Positions 35,153 through 44,976 of a stretch of DNA of 64,000 bases are shown here, in pieces. This stretch comes from Flavobacteriaceae bacterium (GTDB lineage: Bacteria > Bacteroidota > Bacteroidia > Flavobacteriales > Flavobacteriaceae): positions 1 through 64,000 of the forward strand of contig JABISF010000018.1 in the NCBI GenBank assembly GCA_018699935.1, given 5' to 3'. The translations under genes were made by a program, and so were the position numbers. A model generated the notes under the pieces. The model saw only the letters and a program-made list of their open reading frames with translations. It had not been told where the DNA came from and ran no database searches. The first letter of the stretch is position 1. The number at the start of each line of letters is the position of its first letter.

Positions 35153-36628
35153 ATGAAAAAGAAAATTGCAATTATAGGTTCGGGATTTTCTTCCCTCTCG
35201 GCAGCCTGCTATTTGGCGCAAAAAGGACACGAGGTGGAAGTTTATGAAAAAAACAAAACCCTAGGCGGCAGAGCGAGACAACTCAAAAAAGAAGGTTTTA
35301 CGTTTGACATGGGCCCTTCCTGGTATTGGATGCCGGATGTGTTTGAATCTTTTTATCAAGATTTTGGAAAAAGTACCGCAGATTTTTACGCCTTGGAACG
35401 ATTGGATCCGGGCTACCAAGTTTATTTCGGAAAAAACGATACGATCAATATTGGTGACGATTTGGAAAAAATCTGTGCGGTTTTCGAGGCCGAAGAAAAA
35501 GGAAGTGCCGCTCAATTAAAAAAGTTTATGGCGATCGCAAAAGAGAATTACGATATTGCCATCAACGATTTGGTGCGACGTCCTGGAGTTTCCCCCCTAG
35601 AATTGGTTACGCCCGTGACCATTCGAAAAATCCGTTATTTTTTTAGCACCATTCAAAGAGATGTTTATAAGGCTTTTAAGAGTCCCAAACTGCGTCAAAT
35701 ACTTCAATTTCCCGTACTCTTCTTAGGAGCAAAACCTTCCAAAACCCCAGCTTTTTATAACTTTATGAATCATGCTGATTTTGGTTTGGGCACTTGGCAT
35801 CCGGAAGGTGGAATGTACAGTATCGTTGAAGCGATGACCCAATTGGCAAAGACATTGGGAGTAACATTACACACCGAATCTCCCGTAACAAAAATTCTTG
35901 TGGATCAAAAGGGAACTGCGCAAGGGATCGAAATTCACGGAAAGCAAATTTCGGCAGATATTGTTTTGTCAGGAGCCGATTATCACCATACAGAAACCCT
36001 TTTGGAAGAGCCGTTCAGAGTATATAGCGAAGCCTATTGGGATAAAAAAGTTTTTGCACCCTCCTCACTCTTATTTTATATCGGTTTGGATAAAAAAGTG
36101 GAAAATATATGTCATCATACGCTCTTTTTTGATGTCGATTTTGAAGAACACGCCCGAGTGATCTACGATCAGCCCGAATGGCCAAAGGATCCGTTGTTTT
36201 ATGCCAATTTTCCCTCAAAATCAGATGCTTCAATGGCTCCTGAAGGTAAAGAAGCTTGTTTTTTGTTGATCCCTATTGCCCCCGGGATTGAAGATGGTCC
36301 AGCACTCCGTGAACGATATTTGAACATTGTTCTCGAACGTATGGAGGTATTGACAGGTCAGTCCATAAAAGAGCATGTACTGTTTTCAGAGTCTTTTTGT
36401 GTTAAAGAATTTGTAGAGGATTATAATTCCTACAAAGGGAACGCCTATGGCTTGGCAAATACGCTGCTGCAAACCGCTTTTTTAAGACCCAAACTAAAAA
36501 GTAAAAAAGTAAACGGTCTCTATTTTACTGGACAGCTTACGGTTCCTGGACCCGGGGTTCCTCCAGCTTTGATTTCTGGAAAATTGGTCGCCGAGATGAT
36601 TGCTCCTACTCCCGCTCCTTCTTATTGA
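35153..36628 (+). CDS. crtI: phytoene desaturase
   Basis: A 491-residue FAD enzyme that converts phytoene to lycopene. The N-terminus reads KKIAIIGSGFSSLSAACYLA, followed by VYEKNKTLGGRARQ and FTFDMGPSWYWMPDVFE, which are features of flavobacterial CrtI. The C-terminal signature is GLYFTGQLTVPGPGVPPALISGK. It is distinct from the CrtD-like protein at 31711-33183. In many flavobacteria crtB follows crtI directly; here the next gene is convergent and unrelated, so the phytoene synthase must lie elsewhere. Its end overlaps the convergent gene by 23 bases. Confidence 0.93.
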   Translation: MKKKIAIIGSGFSSLSAACYLAQKGHEVEVYEKNKTLGGRARQLKKEGFTFDMGPSWYWMPDVFESFYQDFGKSTADFYALERLDPGYQVYFGKNDTINIGDDLEKICAVFEAEEKGSAAQLKKFMAIAKENYDIAINDLVRRPGVSPLELVTPVTIRKIRYFFSTIQRDVYKAFKSPKLRQILQFPVLFLGAKPSKTPAFYNFMNHADFGLGTWHPEGGMYSIVEAMTQLAKTLGVTLHTESPVTKILVDQKGTAQGIEIHGKQISADIVLSGADYHHTETLLEEPFRVYSEAYWDKKVFAPSSLLFYIGLDKKVENICHHTLFFDVDFEEHARVIYDQPEWPKDPLFYANFPSKSDASMAPEGKEACFLLIPIAPGIEDGPALRERYLNIVLERMEVLTGQSIKEHVLFSESFCVKEFVEDYNSYKGNAYGLANTLLQTAFLRPKLKSKKVNGLYFTGQLTVPGPGVPPALISGKLVAEMIAPTPAPSY

Positions 36629-37475
36629 TGACCCAATACAAAATTTGAATTTCACTTTCGCGGACGTCAAGTATGGAGTCGATCATTTGTTTTCCGCTTT
36701 TAAGCTGTTCCGTATAGCCATCCAACTGTTTGAATACACTATAGTTCCACAACTCAAGGCGTTCGAATAGGTTGTATTTTAGAAATCTGTCATTTTGGAC
36801 GTATTTTCTATTTTCTATCCAAAATGCAGGGTTGTCTAAATCTACATAATCCAAATCTTTTACCCAATATTCAGTCACTCTACCTTTAAAACGGTCTATA
36901 AATTTCTGTTCAATTTCACTCGTGTTTTCAATCAAAAACTTAAGATTGGTGCCATCGTAAATTTCGGTCATTTTTCTTCCTACCACATCATCCAAAAGCC
37001 GAAAAGTACCATCCAGCTTGATGGCGTCATAGGTAACTCTTGGGGGATTGAAAGGTAGACGATTGGTATAATTGTCTAGTGGAATGGAATACGAAGAATC
37101 AATATCGAAGGTTCTTAAATCTATAAAAACAAAATCGTCATCCTCATCCCATCGCTCGTATTGATAATTAATTAACTCTTTAGCAATCTCTAAGTTCTGT
37201 TTGAAATCTATGGTGTAATCAATCATTTCCCCGATTTCTCCTTGAAGGTTGGTGAGGTTCTCAATGCTGTCTTCGCGTTCTTCAGATTCCCCCCATTGTT
37301 GTTCCACATAGAAGGAAAGCAGAATTCCGAAAAAGATCACCGAAAACTCAACAATGGATTTTTTTAGTCGATCAAAAAAATCTTTAGGGTCAAATCGATC
37401 TCCTAAAGTGATGACTTGCATAAACCAGTTTAGTTCCCTCTTGTCTATGCCTTTTGGGTCTTTGTTTTTTTCCAT
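36606..37475 (-). CDS. one-span membrane protein of unknown function, DUF6090-like
   Basis: A 289-residue protein. One hydrophobic segment (about residues 43-57, FSVIFFGILLSFYVEQ) follows a basic cytoplasmic head. The long helical, acidic region after it lacks catalytic motifs. YDAIKLDGTFRLLDDVVGRKMTEIYDG resembles the conserved core of DUF6090-type proteins. Its layout resembles that of the protein at 5136-5864. It reads leftward, 39 bases after the start of the AddB-like gene. Function unknown. Confidence 0.65.
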   Translation of the reverse strand: MEKNKDPKGIDKRELNWFMQVITLGDRFDPKDFFDRLKKSIVEFSVIFFGILLSFYVEQQWGESEEREDSIENLTNLQGEIGEMIDYTIDFKQNLEIAKELINYQYERWDEDDDFVFIDLRTFDIDSSYSIPLDNYTNRLPFNPPRVTYDAIKLDGTFRLLDDVVGRKMTEIYDGTNLKFLIENTSEIEQKFIDRFKGRVTEYWVKDLDYVDLDNPAFWIENRKYVQNDRFLKYNLFERLELWNYSVFKQLDGYTEQLKSGKQMIDSILDVRESEIQILYWVINKKERE

Positions 37476-37514
37476 TACAAAAATATATAGTAGTTAAAAA
37501 TACAAAAATTAAGT

Positions 37515-40244
37515 CTATGGCTTTTCTGTAAAGGGAATAGATGCGTCAAAAATTTCAGTGATTAATTTATGTAGTTGGTTTTCAATGTTTTGTAATAGGT
37601 TTTCACTAATTAGCAACGGTTCTGAGCTTCTTTTTGTTTTCTTAAAAGAGGCTGGCAAAAAAGAATTATCAAGGGTGCGCAAAGGGACAACCCCCATAAT
37701 TCCATGTGTACTATCAAATCGATCGTTGAGGGCATAGGCATAAATCAAAACTTGAAATAACGCACTTTTTTTGGGATCGTTTTGCAAAACATCCCAATCG
37801 TCCATTGCCAAGTCGGCTTTGTTTACCGCTCCGGTTTTATAATCAATAATTCTAAATTGGTTATTAAATAAATCGATTCTATCTACGGTGCCTTGCAGCT
37901 GAATTGGGAAATTGAGGTTGGGGAAATTCAATTGCTTTTCAAAGGTAATTTCCAAACCTAAAATCTTTATTTCATTCCCTTCCAAAACACTTTGTCGTTC
38001 TTTTTTAATAAAGTTTTCTAAAATTTCTAACAGGATTTTGTAGAGGATAAAGTTCTTGCCTTTTCGTTGGTGACCTTTTCCATAAATTTCATCATATCCT
38101 TCTTCAAGCGTTGTTTCTAATAGTGACAACATCTGGTCAAAGTCCTCCGTTTTTAAAAATTTGTCTGTGTAAGGCAAATACAACTTTTCCAATACCGCAT
38201 GCATCAAGGTTCCTTTGTCTAAAGCAGAGAGTGATTGTTCAACGGCCTTTACAGGTTTGATATGCAACAAACGCTCTACATAAAACTGATAGGGATTTCG
38301 GATATATTGCAACAGGGAAGAAGGAGAAAATCCTTTTTCGCTCAATCTTTTCAATGCCTCCATTACCTCCTCGGTTTTAGCGACGGTTTTTAAGGAATTT
38401 TGCACATTAGGCGAGGGCAGTGAAAGGGAAGGGTAGCTAATTTTGTGATTGGGAGGACTAAAAAATGTTAACCAATGTAGGAAACGACTTTTTTCGGCTG
38501 CATTCAATCCCTCCAAACTATTGTTGTAAATCAAGGTAATCTTTTTCGCTCTTTGAAGAATCCGAAAAAAATGATAGGCAAAAAGGTGATCTTTTTCTAA
38601 AAAAGTAGGCAATCCAAATTTACGTCGAACATCAAAAGGAATGGACGTTGCAGTTTGTTTCCCCCCTGGTAATATCCCTTCGTTTACATTGGTGATAATA
38701 ACATTATCAAAATCCAACAAACGCGTTTCCAACAACCCCATAATTTGACAAGAACTTAAAGCCGAACCCGAAAAATCGACTTGTTGTTCCTTCAATAGGG
38801 TGTCGAAAAGCAATGCTACATCAGAAATATGTTTAAAAAATGGAAAACGCCTTGTCCAATCACGCATTTTATGAATCACTGCAAGTATGGCTTTATAAAA
38901 ATAAATTTCCAAAGTCGTATCGTTATTTTGCGCTTCATGATAAGTGATGAATAAAGTACATATCTGAGACAATCGCTCCACAAATTGTTGAGTGGGTTCA
39001 GGTACAGCAAAAAATAGCGTTGCGACGGAACTTTGTTTGATCACCTCTGAACGCGATATATAAAAAGTTTTTTGATTTTTATAGTGCGCCATTTCCTTTT
39101 TGATCGGATGTTGTTGCCCTTCGAAAATTTCTTTGCAAAATGACAAAGACAGCACCGCTTCCAAAGCTGGGAAATCGATTTGATCCACCGTCGGATATTT
39201 GATATGGAATTTTAGGAAGGATTGAAAAAAAGCGGCTGCATTACTTTCTTTAACGGGATAGCCCATCGTTACATTCCAATCATTTTGAGAAGTTGCAACG
39301 CCCGAAATTGTAGGGATCAACAATTGCTCGTCCCCCAAAACGATAACGCTTTTGGTGTTGGGATTTTCTTTACTGTAAGAGGTCAAACGTTCGGCAGCGG
39401 TTTTGGCCTGTGCTATATTTTTGGGAACCCCAATGATTTCTATCTCCTTATCCTTTTCAAAATGCTTTGGAAAGGAAGGTTTAGAGCTGTTTTTTAAGAC
39501 GTTCCATTGATTGAAATACCCTCTGATGAAATGCCCGGCGGTGTGTTGAGGGTCTGCAAAATAGGCGTGGTCTATATCCCAAAGCACGGTAGCCTTTTCG
39601 GCGGCCATCAGTTCTTGAATGATGTTCTCCTCGGTTTTATTCAAGGCATTAAAGCCCACAAAAAAATGATGTTGCGTTGTTGCTGCGGTGTAAAATTCTA
39701 TGTTTTGGAGTGCCTCACGAAGCTGCATCCCTTGATAGCCTTTTTGTTGTTCCAAAAGATGCGCATAGAGGTGCTGGTGATATTTGCGCAAACGTTTTGT
39801 AAAAGCAAGGTGCTTTTGGGAAGCGGAACTACTTTCTGCGGTTCCCCAGTGTTCAATATTTTTTAGATTGACGAGGAATTCAAAAATTGATTTTGAATCC
39901 ACTGCATGCGCATCAATCTCATTAAACTCATTTATCAAACCCGGTGCCCAACTCATGAATTGAGTAAGTGATTCTCTTTCTTCCTCAGGAGTAATTTGCT
40001 GATAAACTTCGTAAAAATGAAATAAAACCTCCGAAGTTGGCATCCGTTCCAAACCGGACAGTTCTGAAATGAAGCTTTCAATATTTACCAAGCGGGGAGC
40101 TATGACAGGTTGGTCAATTACTTTTTTAAGTGCTTCGTACAAAAAAGTTGTCGCTCGAATACTCGGTAAAATAACCTTAACTCGGCTTAACTCATACGGT
40201 GAGGAGAAGATTGCTTCTGCAACTTCATCTAAAAACGTTTGCAT
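37515..40244 (-). CDS. AddB-like helicase/nuclease subunit with C-terminal PD-(D/E)XK domain
   Basis: A 909-residue protein. The N-terminal part resembles an inactivated UvrD-like helicase, starting VKVILPSIRATTFLYEALKKV, with no Walker A. The C-terminal region holds SPSSLLQYIRNPYQFYVERLLHI and a RecB-type nuclease motif, GTVDRIDLFNNQFRIIDYKTGAV. This is the AddB arrangement. With the AddA-like UvrD helicase at 41755-44883 it would form a double-strand-break-resecting helicase-nuclease feeding RecA. The iron-sulfur cysteines of Firmicute AddB were not identified. The ompA gene separates the two subunits. Confidence 0.82.
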   Translation of the reverse strand: MQTFLDEVAEAIFSSPYELSRVKVILPSIRATTFLYEALKKVIDQPVIAPRLVNIESFISELSGLERMPTSEVLFHFYEVYQQITPEEERESLTQFMSWAPGLINEFNEIDAHAVDSKSIFEFLVNLKNIEHWGTAESSSASQKHLAFTKRLRKYHQHLYAHLLEQQKGYQGMQLREALQNIEFYTAATTQHHFFVGFNALNKTEENIIQELMAAEKATVLWDIDHAYFADPQHTAGHFIRGYFNQWNVLKNSSKPSFPKHFEKDKEIEIIGVPKNIAQAKTAAERLTSYSKENPNTKSVIVLGDEQLLIPTISGVATSQNDWNVTMGYPVKESNAAAFFQSFLKFHIKYPTVDQIDFPALEAVLSLSFCKEIFEGQQHPIKKEMAHYKNQKTFYISRSEVIKQSSVATLFFAVPEPTQQFVERLSQICTLFITYHEAQNNDTTLEIYFYKAILAVIHKMRDWTRRFPFFKHISDVALLFDTLLKEQQVDFSGSALSSCQIMGLLETRLLDFDNVIITNVNEGILPGGKQTATSIPFDVRRKFGLPTFLEKDHLFAYHFFRILQRAKKITLIYNNSLEGLNAAEKSRFLHWLTFFSPPNHKISYPSLSLPSPNVQNSLKTVAKTEEVMEALKRLSEKGFSPSSLLQYIRNPYQFYVERLLHIKPVKAVEQSLSALDKGTLMHAVLEKLYLPYTDKFLKTEDFDQMLSLLETTLEEGYDEIYGKGHQRKGKNFILYKILLEILENFIKKERQSVLEGNEIKILGLEITFEKQLNFPNLNFPIQLQGTVDRIDLFNNQFRIIDYKTGAVNKADLAMDDWDVLQNDPKKSALFQVLIYAYALNDRFDSTHGIMGVVPLRTLDNSFLPASFKKTKRSSEPLLISENLLQNIENQLHKLITEIFDASIPFTEKP

Positions 40245-40309
40245 TTTTAAAAGTATGAAATCACAGAAGCAAAACCTTCAATTTTCAATTAAATCTCCCT
40301 CAACAATAG

Positions 40310-41677
40310 TTATTTATTTAGATCAAATTCTACACGTCTGTTTAGTTTTCTACCATCTCGCGTCTCATTGGATGCTTCAGGTCTTGATTCACCATAACCT
40401 TCAGTGGATACCCTTTTCGGATCAATCCCTTTTGATACCAAATAATTCATTACTGCTTTAGCTCTTCTCAAAGAGAGGTCTAAGTTATATTCATCAGCAC
40501 CAATGTTGTCGGCATGTCCAACAATTAAGATGTCTAAGTTACTATGTTTAGTAAAAATTCCTATTAATTCATTTAAGACTGTTAATGATTCGGGTTTAAG
40601 TGTCGTTTTATCAAATTCAAAGTATACTTTTTGTGCAATTTCAACAATTCGGTCCTCTGTTTCTTGAGTTAACTTTGGACATCCATTATTTTCAGGTAAT
40701 CCTGGGCTATCTGGACACTCATCTTCTGAATCTATTACTCCATCACCATCCGTGTCAGGACAACCTTGAAATGCTTGCAATCCTGGAATATCTGGACACT
40801 TATCCTCACTGTCTTGGATACCATCGCCATCAGTGTCGGGACAACCATTAAATTGTGCTAAACCAGGAACATCTGGGCATTCATCTTCATTATCAGGAAT
40901 TCCATCTCCATCGGTATCTGGACAACCTTGAAATTCTAACAATCCTGGAATGTCTGGGCATTTATCTTCACTGTCTTGAATACCATCACCATCAGTGTCG
41001 GGACAACCATTAAATTCTTCCAATCCAGGGATCTCAGGACAGTCATCCTGTTTATTTAAAATACCATCTCCATCATTATCTCCATTCCCAAATAGAATAC
41101 CAATTCCCAAATAATGTTGAAAATGTTTTACCCCATAACTTTCTCCTGTGTTCTTAAAAACACTTCCTAGTTGAAGTGCGGTTCGTTGTTTCTCACCAAC
41201 CAAGTATTCGAGTCCAGCACCCAGATTGAAATAGCCAGCACCCGTGGTGTCAAAAATGGCATACCCCCCTCCAATATCCATATATGGATGGAATCTTTCA
41301 CCTTTAAATATTTTATTTAAATCATATTTTAAATGGACATCTAAATTGTAGTAGTTATCATCTCCGGGAAGATTACCATAGTGAGTTATCTTATTGAAAC
41401 TAAATCTACCCCCGAAGGAAAATCCTCTGCCCAGATGATTGGTCAATCCCAAATAACCCGGAATTGATCCAAAATTCCAGTGATCTATCACATTAAAAAA
41501 ATCTTCAAATAAGGCTCCATTTTTTGCCGTATTCGTTGGAAAGGTATCTACAGCATTAATTCCAAAACTAAATTGCCATGGAAACTTTTCGTTTTGGGCA
41601 AAAACATTAGAAATTTGTAAAATGAAAAAAAACAAAAGGAATGTGCTGAAAGCAGAAAAACGTTTCTTAAGTATCAT
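40310..41677 (-). CDS. OmpA-family outer-membrane protein with thrombospondin type 3 repeats
   Basis: A 455-residue protein: signal peptide (1-28, ending FAQ), an eight-stranded-type N-terminal barrel (about 30-195), a calcium-binding TSP3 linker (200-335) and an OmpA-C peptidoglycan-binding domain (345-455). The last contains VYFEFDKTTL, LIVGHADNIGADEYNLDLSLRRAKAV and RRVEFDLNK. It tethers the outer membrane to the cell wall. It has its own -7 element on the minus strand at 41736-41743, so it need not be co-transcribed with the flanking AddAB genes. Confidence 0.95.
   Translation of the reverse strand: MILKKRFSAFSTFLLFFFILQISNVFAQNEKFPWQFSFGINAVDTFPTNTAKNGALFEDFFNVIDHWNFGSIPGYLGLTNHLGRGFSFGGRFSFNKITHYGNLPGDDNYYNLDVHLKYDLNKIFKGERFHPYMDIGGGYAIFDTTGAGYFNLGAGLEYLVGEKQRTALQLGSVFKNTGESYGVKHFQHYLGIGILFGNGDNDGDGILNKQDDCPEIPGLEEFNGCPDTDGDGIQDSEDKCPDIPGLLEFQGCPDTDGDGIPDNEDECPDVPGLAQFNGCPDTDGDGIQDSEDKCPDIPGLQAFQGCPDTDGDGVIDSEDECPDSPGLPENNGCPKLTQETEDRIVEIAQKVYFEFDKTTLKPESLTVLNELIGIFTKHSNLDILIVGHADNIGADEYNLDLSLRRAKAVMNYLVSKGIDPKRVSTEGYGESRPEASNETRDGRKLNRRVEFDLNK
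40673..41080 (-). repeat. 27-residue (81-bp) TSP3 repeats within the OmpA gene
   Basis: About four full units and one partial unit encode FxGCPDTDGDGIxDSEDxCPDxPGL. Alternate units are nearly identical at the DNA level (those carrying GDGIQDSEDKCPDIPGL), which suggests recent duplication or gene conversion. Each unit binds calcium through Asp side chains. Confidence 0.9.
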
Positions 41678-41735
41678 AAAAGTAAGTTTTTACAGTAAAA
41701 TAAGGGTGTTAGCGATAATAATAAAACTAACTTAA

Positions 41736-41743
41736 CAAATTTA
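41736..41743 (-). promoter_or_regulatory. -7 promoter element of the ompA gene
   Basis: The minus strand reads TAAATTTG (exact TAnnTTTG), 58 bases upstream of the ATG at 41677. The same octamer precedes crtA. Confidence 0.4.
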
Positions 41744-41754
41744 ATAAATTTTAA

Positions 41755-44700
41755 TTAAAATTGATGTTTTTTTAAATTTATTGGATTTGTAAGGTAAACT
41801 ATATGAGATTCTATGTGCATTTTCCCCATTTTTTTAAAGGCAGTTGCATAGGCTTCAATTTGAGAATGGTGGCTGGAATTTGGTGCTCCGGTTTTGTAAT
41901 CAATGATAATGGCTTTGTCTTTTAATAGAAGTACTCTATCGGGACGCAAGGTAACCCCCTCTGGGATTAAAAGGTCTTGCTCAATAAGAATCTCTCCTTT
42001 ATCGTCAAAACAGGCTTGTAGTTGGGGATGATTACATATCTCCTCCAATTGCGCCTGAATGAAAGGAATTTCCTCCTTGTTTAAGATTTCTTGCGAAACT
42101 GCATCTTCAATTACTGTAGGAATATCCTTATAAGTTCTAATTTTCGCTAACAATTCATGTATTTGATTTCCCTTTTCAATAGCAGGATTAAAGATTTTAT
42201 CTTGAAAAATTAATTTTTGCCTCCAATTTATACTGGATCTGGGAAGAACAAAATAAGGTTTTTCCGATGTATCGTTGATCTCGCTATTTTTTTTGTATTT
42301 GAGTTCAATGCCCCACTCCCAGCACAAATTTCCTCTACGTTCCGAATTTTGATTCCCAACAAAATCAGAAAACAATTTTGAATAGGTGACCTCTACTCTC
42401 CCTGTATCTTCTTCAGTAATTAGGTAAAGTGATGATACGGCACGAGTCAGTGCTACATAGAGCACATTAATGGCATCGAGTTGATTATTTAAACGGTGTT
42501 TTTCATAGAGCATTTCCCCAGAGGGACCAAAAGTTGTCAATTTTTTTGAGAAATTCAACCAAGCCCAATGAAATGCCGACAAAGGAGTGTCCGCCATCGA
42601 AAGCCAAACTTTGTCCAGAAGTTTGGGCTGCAAAGGAGTGTACAAAAACGGAAGAATAACAATAGGAAATTCCAAGCCTTTGGCTTTGTGAATGGTCATT
42701 ACTTGTATTGCTTCTGCGGTCTCCGACAACTCAACCCGCAATTGATCTCCTTGAGATTCCCAATGGGTCAAATAACTCGCTATACTATTAGAATGACTTT
42801 TAGAAAACCCATAAACATCTTCCCTAAAAAAAAGTACATGATGACTATTAAAATCGATACAAGGGAGGTGTTCTTCTGCGTATTCTAAAGCCTCATATAA
42901 GGGTAAATTTTGAAATTTTTTAAAATTAAAATCATACCCCGTTTCCGACTGTAACGTCCTAAAAAGATCTCGAGTTGAGAGGGTCGCAAAACGACTAATA
43001 AAGGCGTGATAACCGGTGATTGAAGAATCCGTGGTTTCCCAAACTCGATCCAAAAAGATTTTGTGGTGTTCGGCTGTATTGGGGTTTTGAGTCAATTGAA
43101 ATAAAGCCAACAATGCCTGAACCGAGGAAGACGTCGCCACCGCTAAAGATTCTGATGAAAAAACCAATTTCCCATCTGCGATCAATGCGTTTGCAATACT
43201 GGCCGCCTGATCCTTTTTTCTTACCAAAATAGCAATCTCTGAGGGTGCTACACCCTTTTCAGTTAATTCATTTACTACTTCTCGGGTTTTTGCAACATAT
43301 TTCTCGTCCATTTCGTCCTTGTTCCCTCCCGAAGCTATTTGCTGTAAACGAACATAGCCCCCCGCTTTCTGATTGGGGCGTTGTTGACTACCCGTTTCGT
43401 AAAGTTTTTTGTACAAAGGATGCTCTAAAAATTTTGCCGTATTTTTAAAAAATGCATTATTGAAATGCACAAGCATATCTTTACTGCGGTAATTGACGGG
43501 TAGTCGTTCTAAAGAAGATTGAACTTGAAAAGGCTGTGCTCCTTCCAATAAATTAACAAATTGAAAAACATCTCCTCCCCGCCAACGATAAATCGCTTGT
43601 TTGGGGTCTCCTACCAACAAAGCCGATCCTTTCCCTCCCTCCAGCGTTTCGCTTTCCAAAGCATTGCCCATCAGCGGCAGTAGATTTTCCCATTGCAAGG
43701 TAGAAGTATCTTGAAATTCGTCGATAAAAAAATGATTGAATCGTTCCCCTAACCGTTCATAAATATAGGGTTCGGGCTCATTTTTCAAAAGTGTTTGAAT
43801 CCGGTTGTTAAATTGCCCCAAGAGCATCCGCTCGGACTGTTGTTGTAATTCGTCCAATCGATTTTCCATCATTTTCAACAAAGCCGTGGGAACCCATGCT
43901 TTTTGAATTTGTTCGCACAATTCAATCCATCCCATTTTTTTGCGAATATTTTGAAAGGCTTCTAATAATTGAGGACGAAACGCTTCTATTACAGCAGCTA
44001 TATCCGGTGCAACACTTTTGGCGTACAAGGGTTTCTCTCCCAACAAACTCAATTCCAATTGGTTCTTATACAAATCTTTGGTTGCGCCCTCAGAAATGGC
44101 TGTAAAATGATTCACCAACGTCCCTCTCGTAAATTCATTTTTTGAAAGTCCCTGTTGCTGAAGTTGCTCCAGTATTTGAATTGCAAGGTTTTTCGCTGCA
44201 GCTTTGGATGTTGCCAACTCCTGCTTCAAAAATTGATATTCTTGTTCTAAATCTTTTTGCGACTTGTTCTTAAAGTCCATCAAAGGCAAACGATCATTTT
44301 CATTGAGCAGGGTTTTTATAAAATCTTTTAAATCCTTTTCAATATCCCAACTTTTTCCCCCTTGTAATTTTTCTAAACTAAAACGACTTAAAATATGCGT
44401 TAAGAATGTATCCTTACCGGCTTCATCAATAATGGACAAAACCACCTCGTTTAAAAGTTCATCGGGCTGAAGCACCACTTCAAAACCATAGGGCAGCTTT
44501 AAATCTTTTGAAAAGGTTCGCACCAAACGATGCGTAAAAGTGTCCAAGGTAATCACATCGAAAGCACCGTAGTCTTTTAATATGCTTTTGAGCATCCCCC
44601 CCGCCCTTTGAGAAAGGAGCTCAGGGGAAATGTCCAGGGCAGAACAAAGTTTTTTTTCAAGAACGAGCCCTTTTTCATCCTGATGCGACAATTCATATAA

Positions 44701-44883
44701 GGCCGTAATTATCCTCGATTTCATTTCATTCACCGCCTTGTTGGTAAAGGTAAGCGCCAACATTTTCCGATAGGGCATGGAGTCCGATAACGACAACAAT
44801 TGTTTGAGGTAACGAAACACTAAAGAAAAGGTTTTCCCTGACCCCGCAGCGGCATCAATAATATGAAATTGCGATTGTGACAT
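41755..44883 (-). CDS. AddA-like UvrD/REP helicase with C-terminal nuclease domain
   Basis: A 1042-residue protein read from ATG 44883. Helicase motifs in order: DAAAGSGKTFSLV (I), FIDEFQDTSTLQW (II), GDPKQAIYRWRGGD (III), LERLPVNYRS (IV region), VMTIHKAKGLEFPIVILPF (V), LYVALTRAVSSLYL (VI). A RecB-type nuclease domain ends the chain with LRPDRVLLLKDKAIIIDYKTGA. This is AddA architecture, the ATP-driven motor and one nuclease of the break-repair complex. It is divergent from sodA. The longer upstream start (MHLMLTLR) is unlikely. Confidence 0.9.
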   Translation of the reverse strand: MSQSQFHIIDAAAGSGKTFSLVFRYLKQLLSLSDSMPYRKMLALTFTNKAVNEMKSRIITALYELSHQDEKGLVLEKKLCSALDISPELLSQRAGGMLKSILKDYGAFDVITLDTFTHRLVRTFSKDLKLPYGFEVVLQPDELLNEVVLSIIDEAGKDTFLTHILSRFSLEKLQGGKSWDIEKDLKDFIKTLLNENDRLPLMDFKNKSQKDLEQEYQFLKQELATSKAAAKNLAIQILEQLQQQGLSKNEFTRGTLVNHFTAISEGATKDLYKNQLELSLLGEKPLYAKSVAPDIAAVIEAFRPQLLEAFQNIRKKMGWIELCEQIQKAWVPTALLKMMENRLDELQQQSERMLLGQFNNRIQTLLKNEPEPYIYERLGERFNHFFIDEFQDTSTLQWENLLPLMGNALESETLEGGKGSALLVGDPKQAIYRWRGGDVFQFVNLLEGAQPFQVQSSLERLPVNYRSKDMLVHFNNAFFKNTAKFLEHPLYKKLYETGSQQRPNQKAGGYVRLQQIASGGNKDEMDEKYVAKTREVVNELTEKGVAPSEIAILVRKKDQAASIANALIADGKLVFSSESLAVATSSSVQALLALFQLTQNPNTAEHHKIFLDRVWETTDSSITGYHAFISRFATLSTRDLFRTLQSETGYDFNFKKFQNLPLYEALEYAEEHLPCIDFNSHHVLFFREDVYGFSKSHSNSIASYLTHWESQGDQLRVELSETAEAIQVMTIHKAKGLEFPIVILPFLYTPLQPKLLDKVWLSMADTPLSAFHWAWLNFSKKLTTFGPSGEMLYEKHRLNNQLDAINVLYVALTRAVSSLYLITEEDTGRVEVTYSKLFSDFVGNQNSERRGNLCWEWGIELKYKKNSEINDTSEKPYFVLPRSSINWRQKLIFQDKIFNPAIEKGNQIHELLAKIRTYKDIPTVIEDAVSQEILNKEEIPFIQAQLEEICNHPQLQACFDDKGEILIEQDLLIPEGVTLRPDRVLLLKDKAIIIDYKTGAPNSSHHSQIEAYATAFKKMGKMHIESHIVYLTNPINLKKHQF

Positions 44884-44946
44884 GCGTAAAGTTAGCATTA
44901 AATGCACTCTAATTGATTCGAGTTCGTCTATTCGGAAAAGAAATTT

Positions 44947-44954
44947 TAATTTTG
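44947..44954 (+). promoter_or_regulatory. -7 promoter element of sodA
   Basis: TAATTTTG matches TAnnTTTG exactly and is 22 bases before the sodA ATG. Confidence 0.5.
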
Positions 44955-44976
44955 CGTAAACTTAAAACATAAAATT

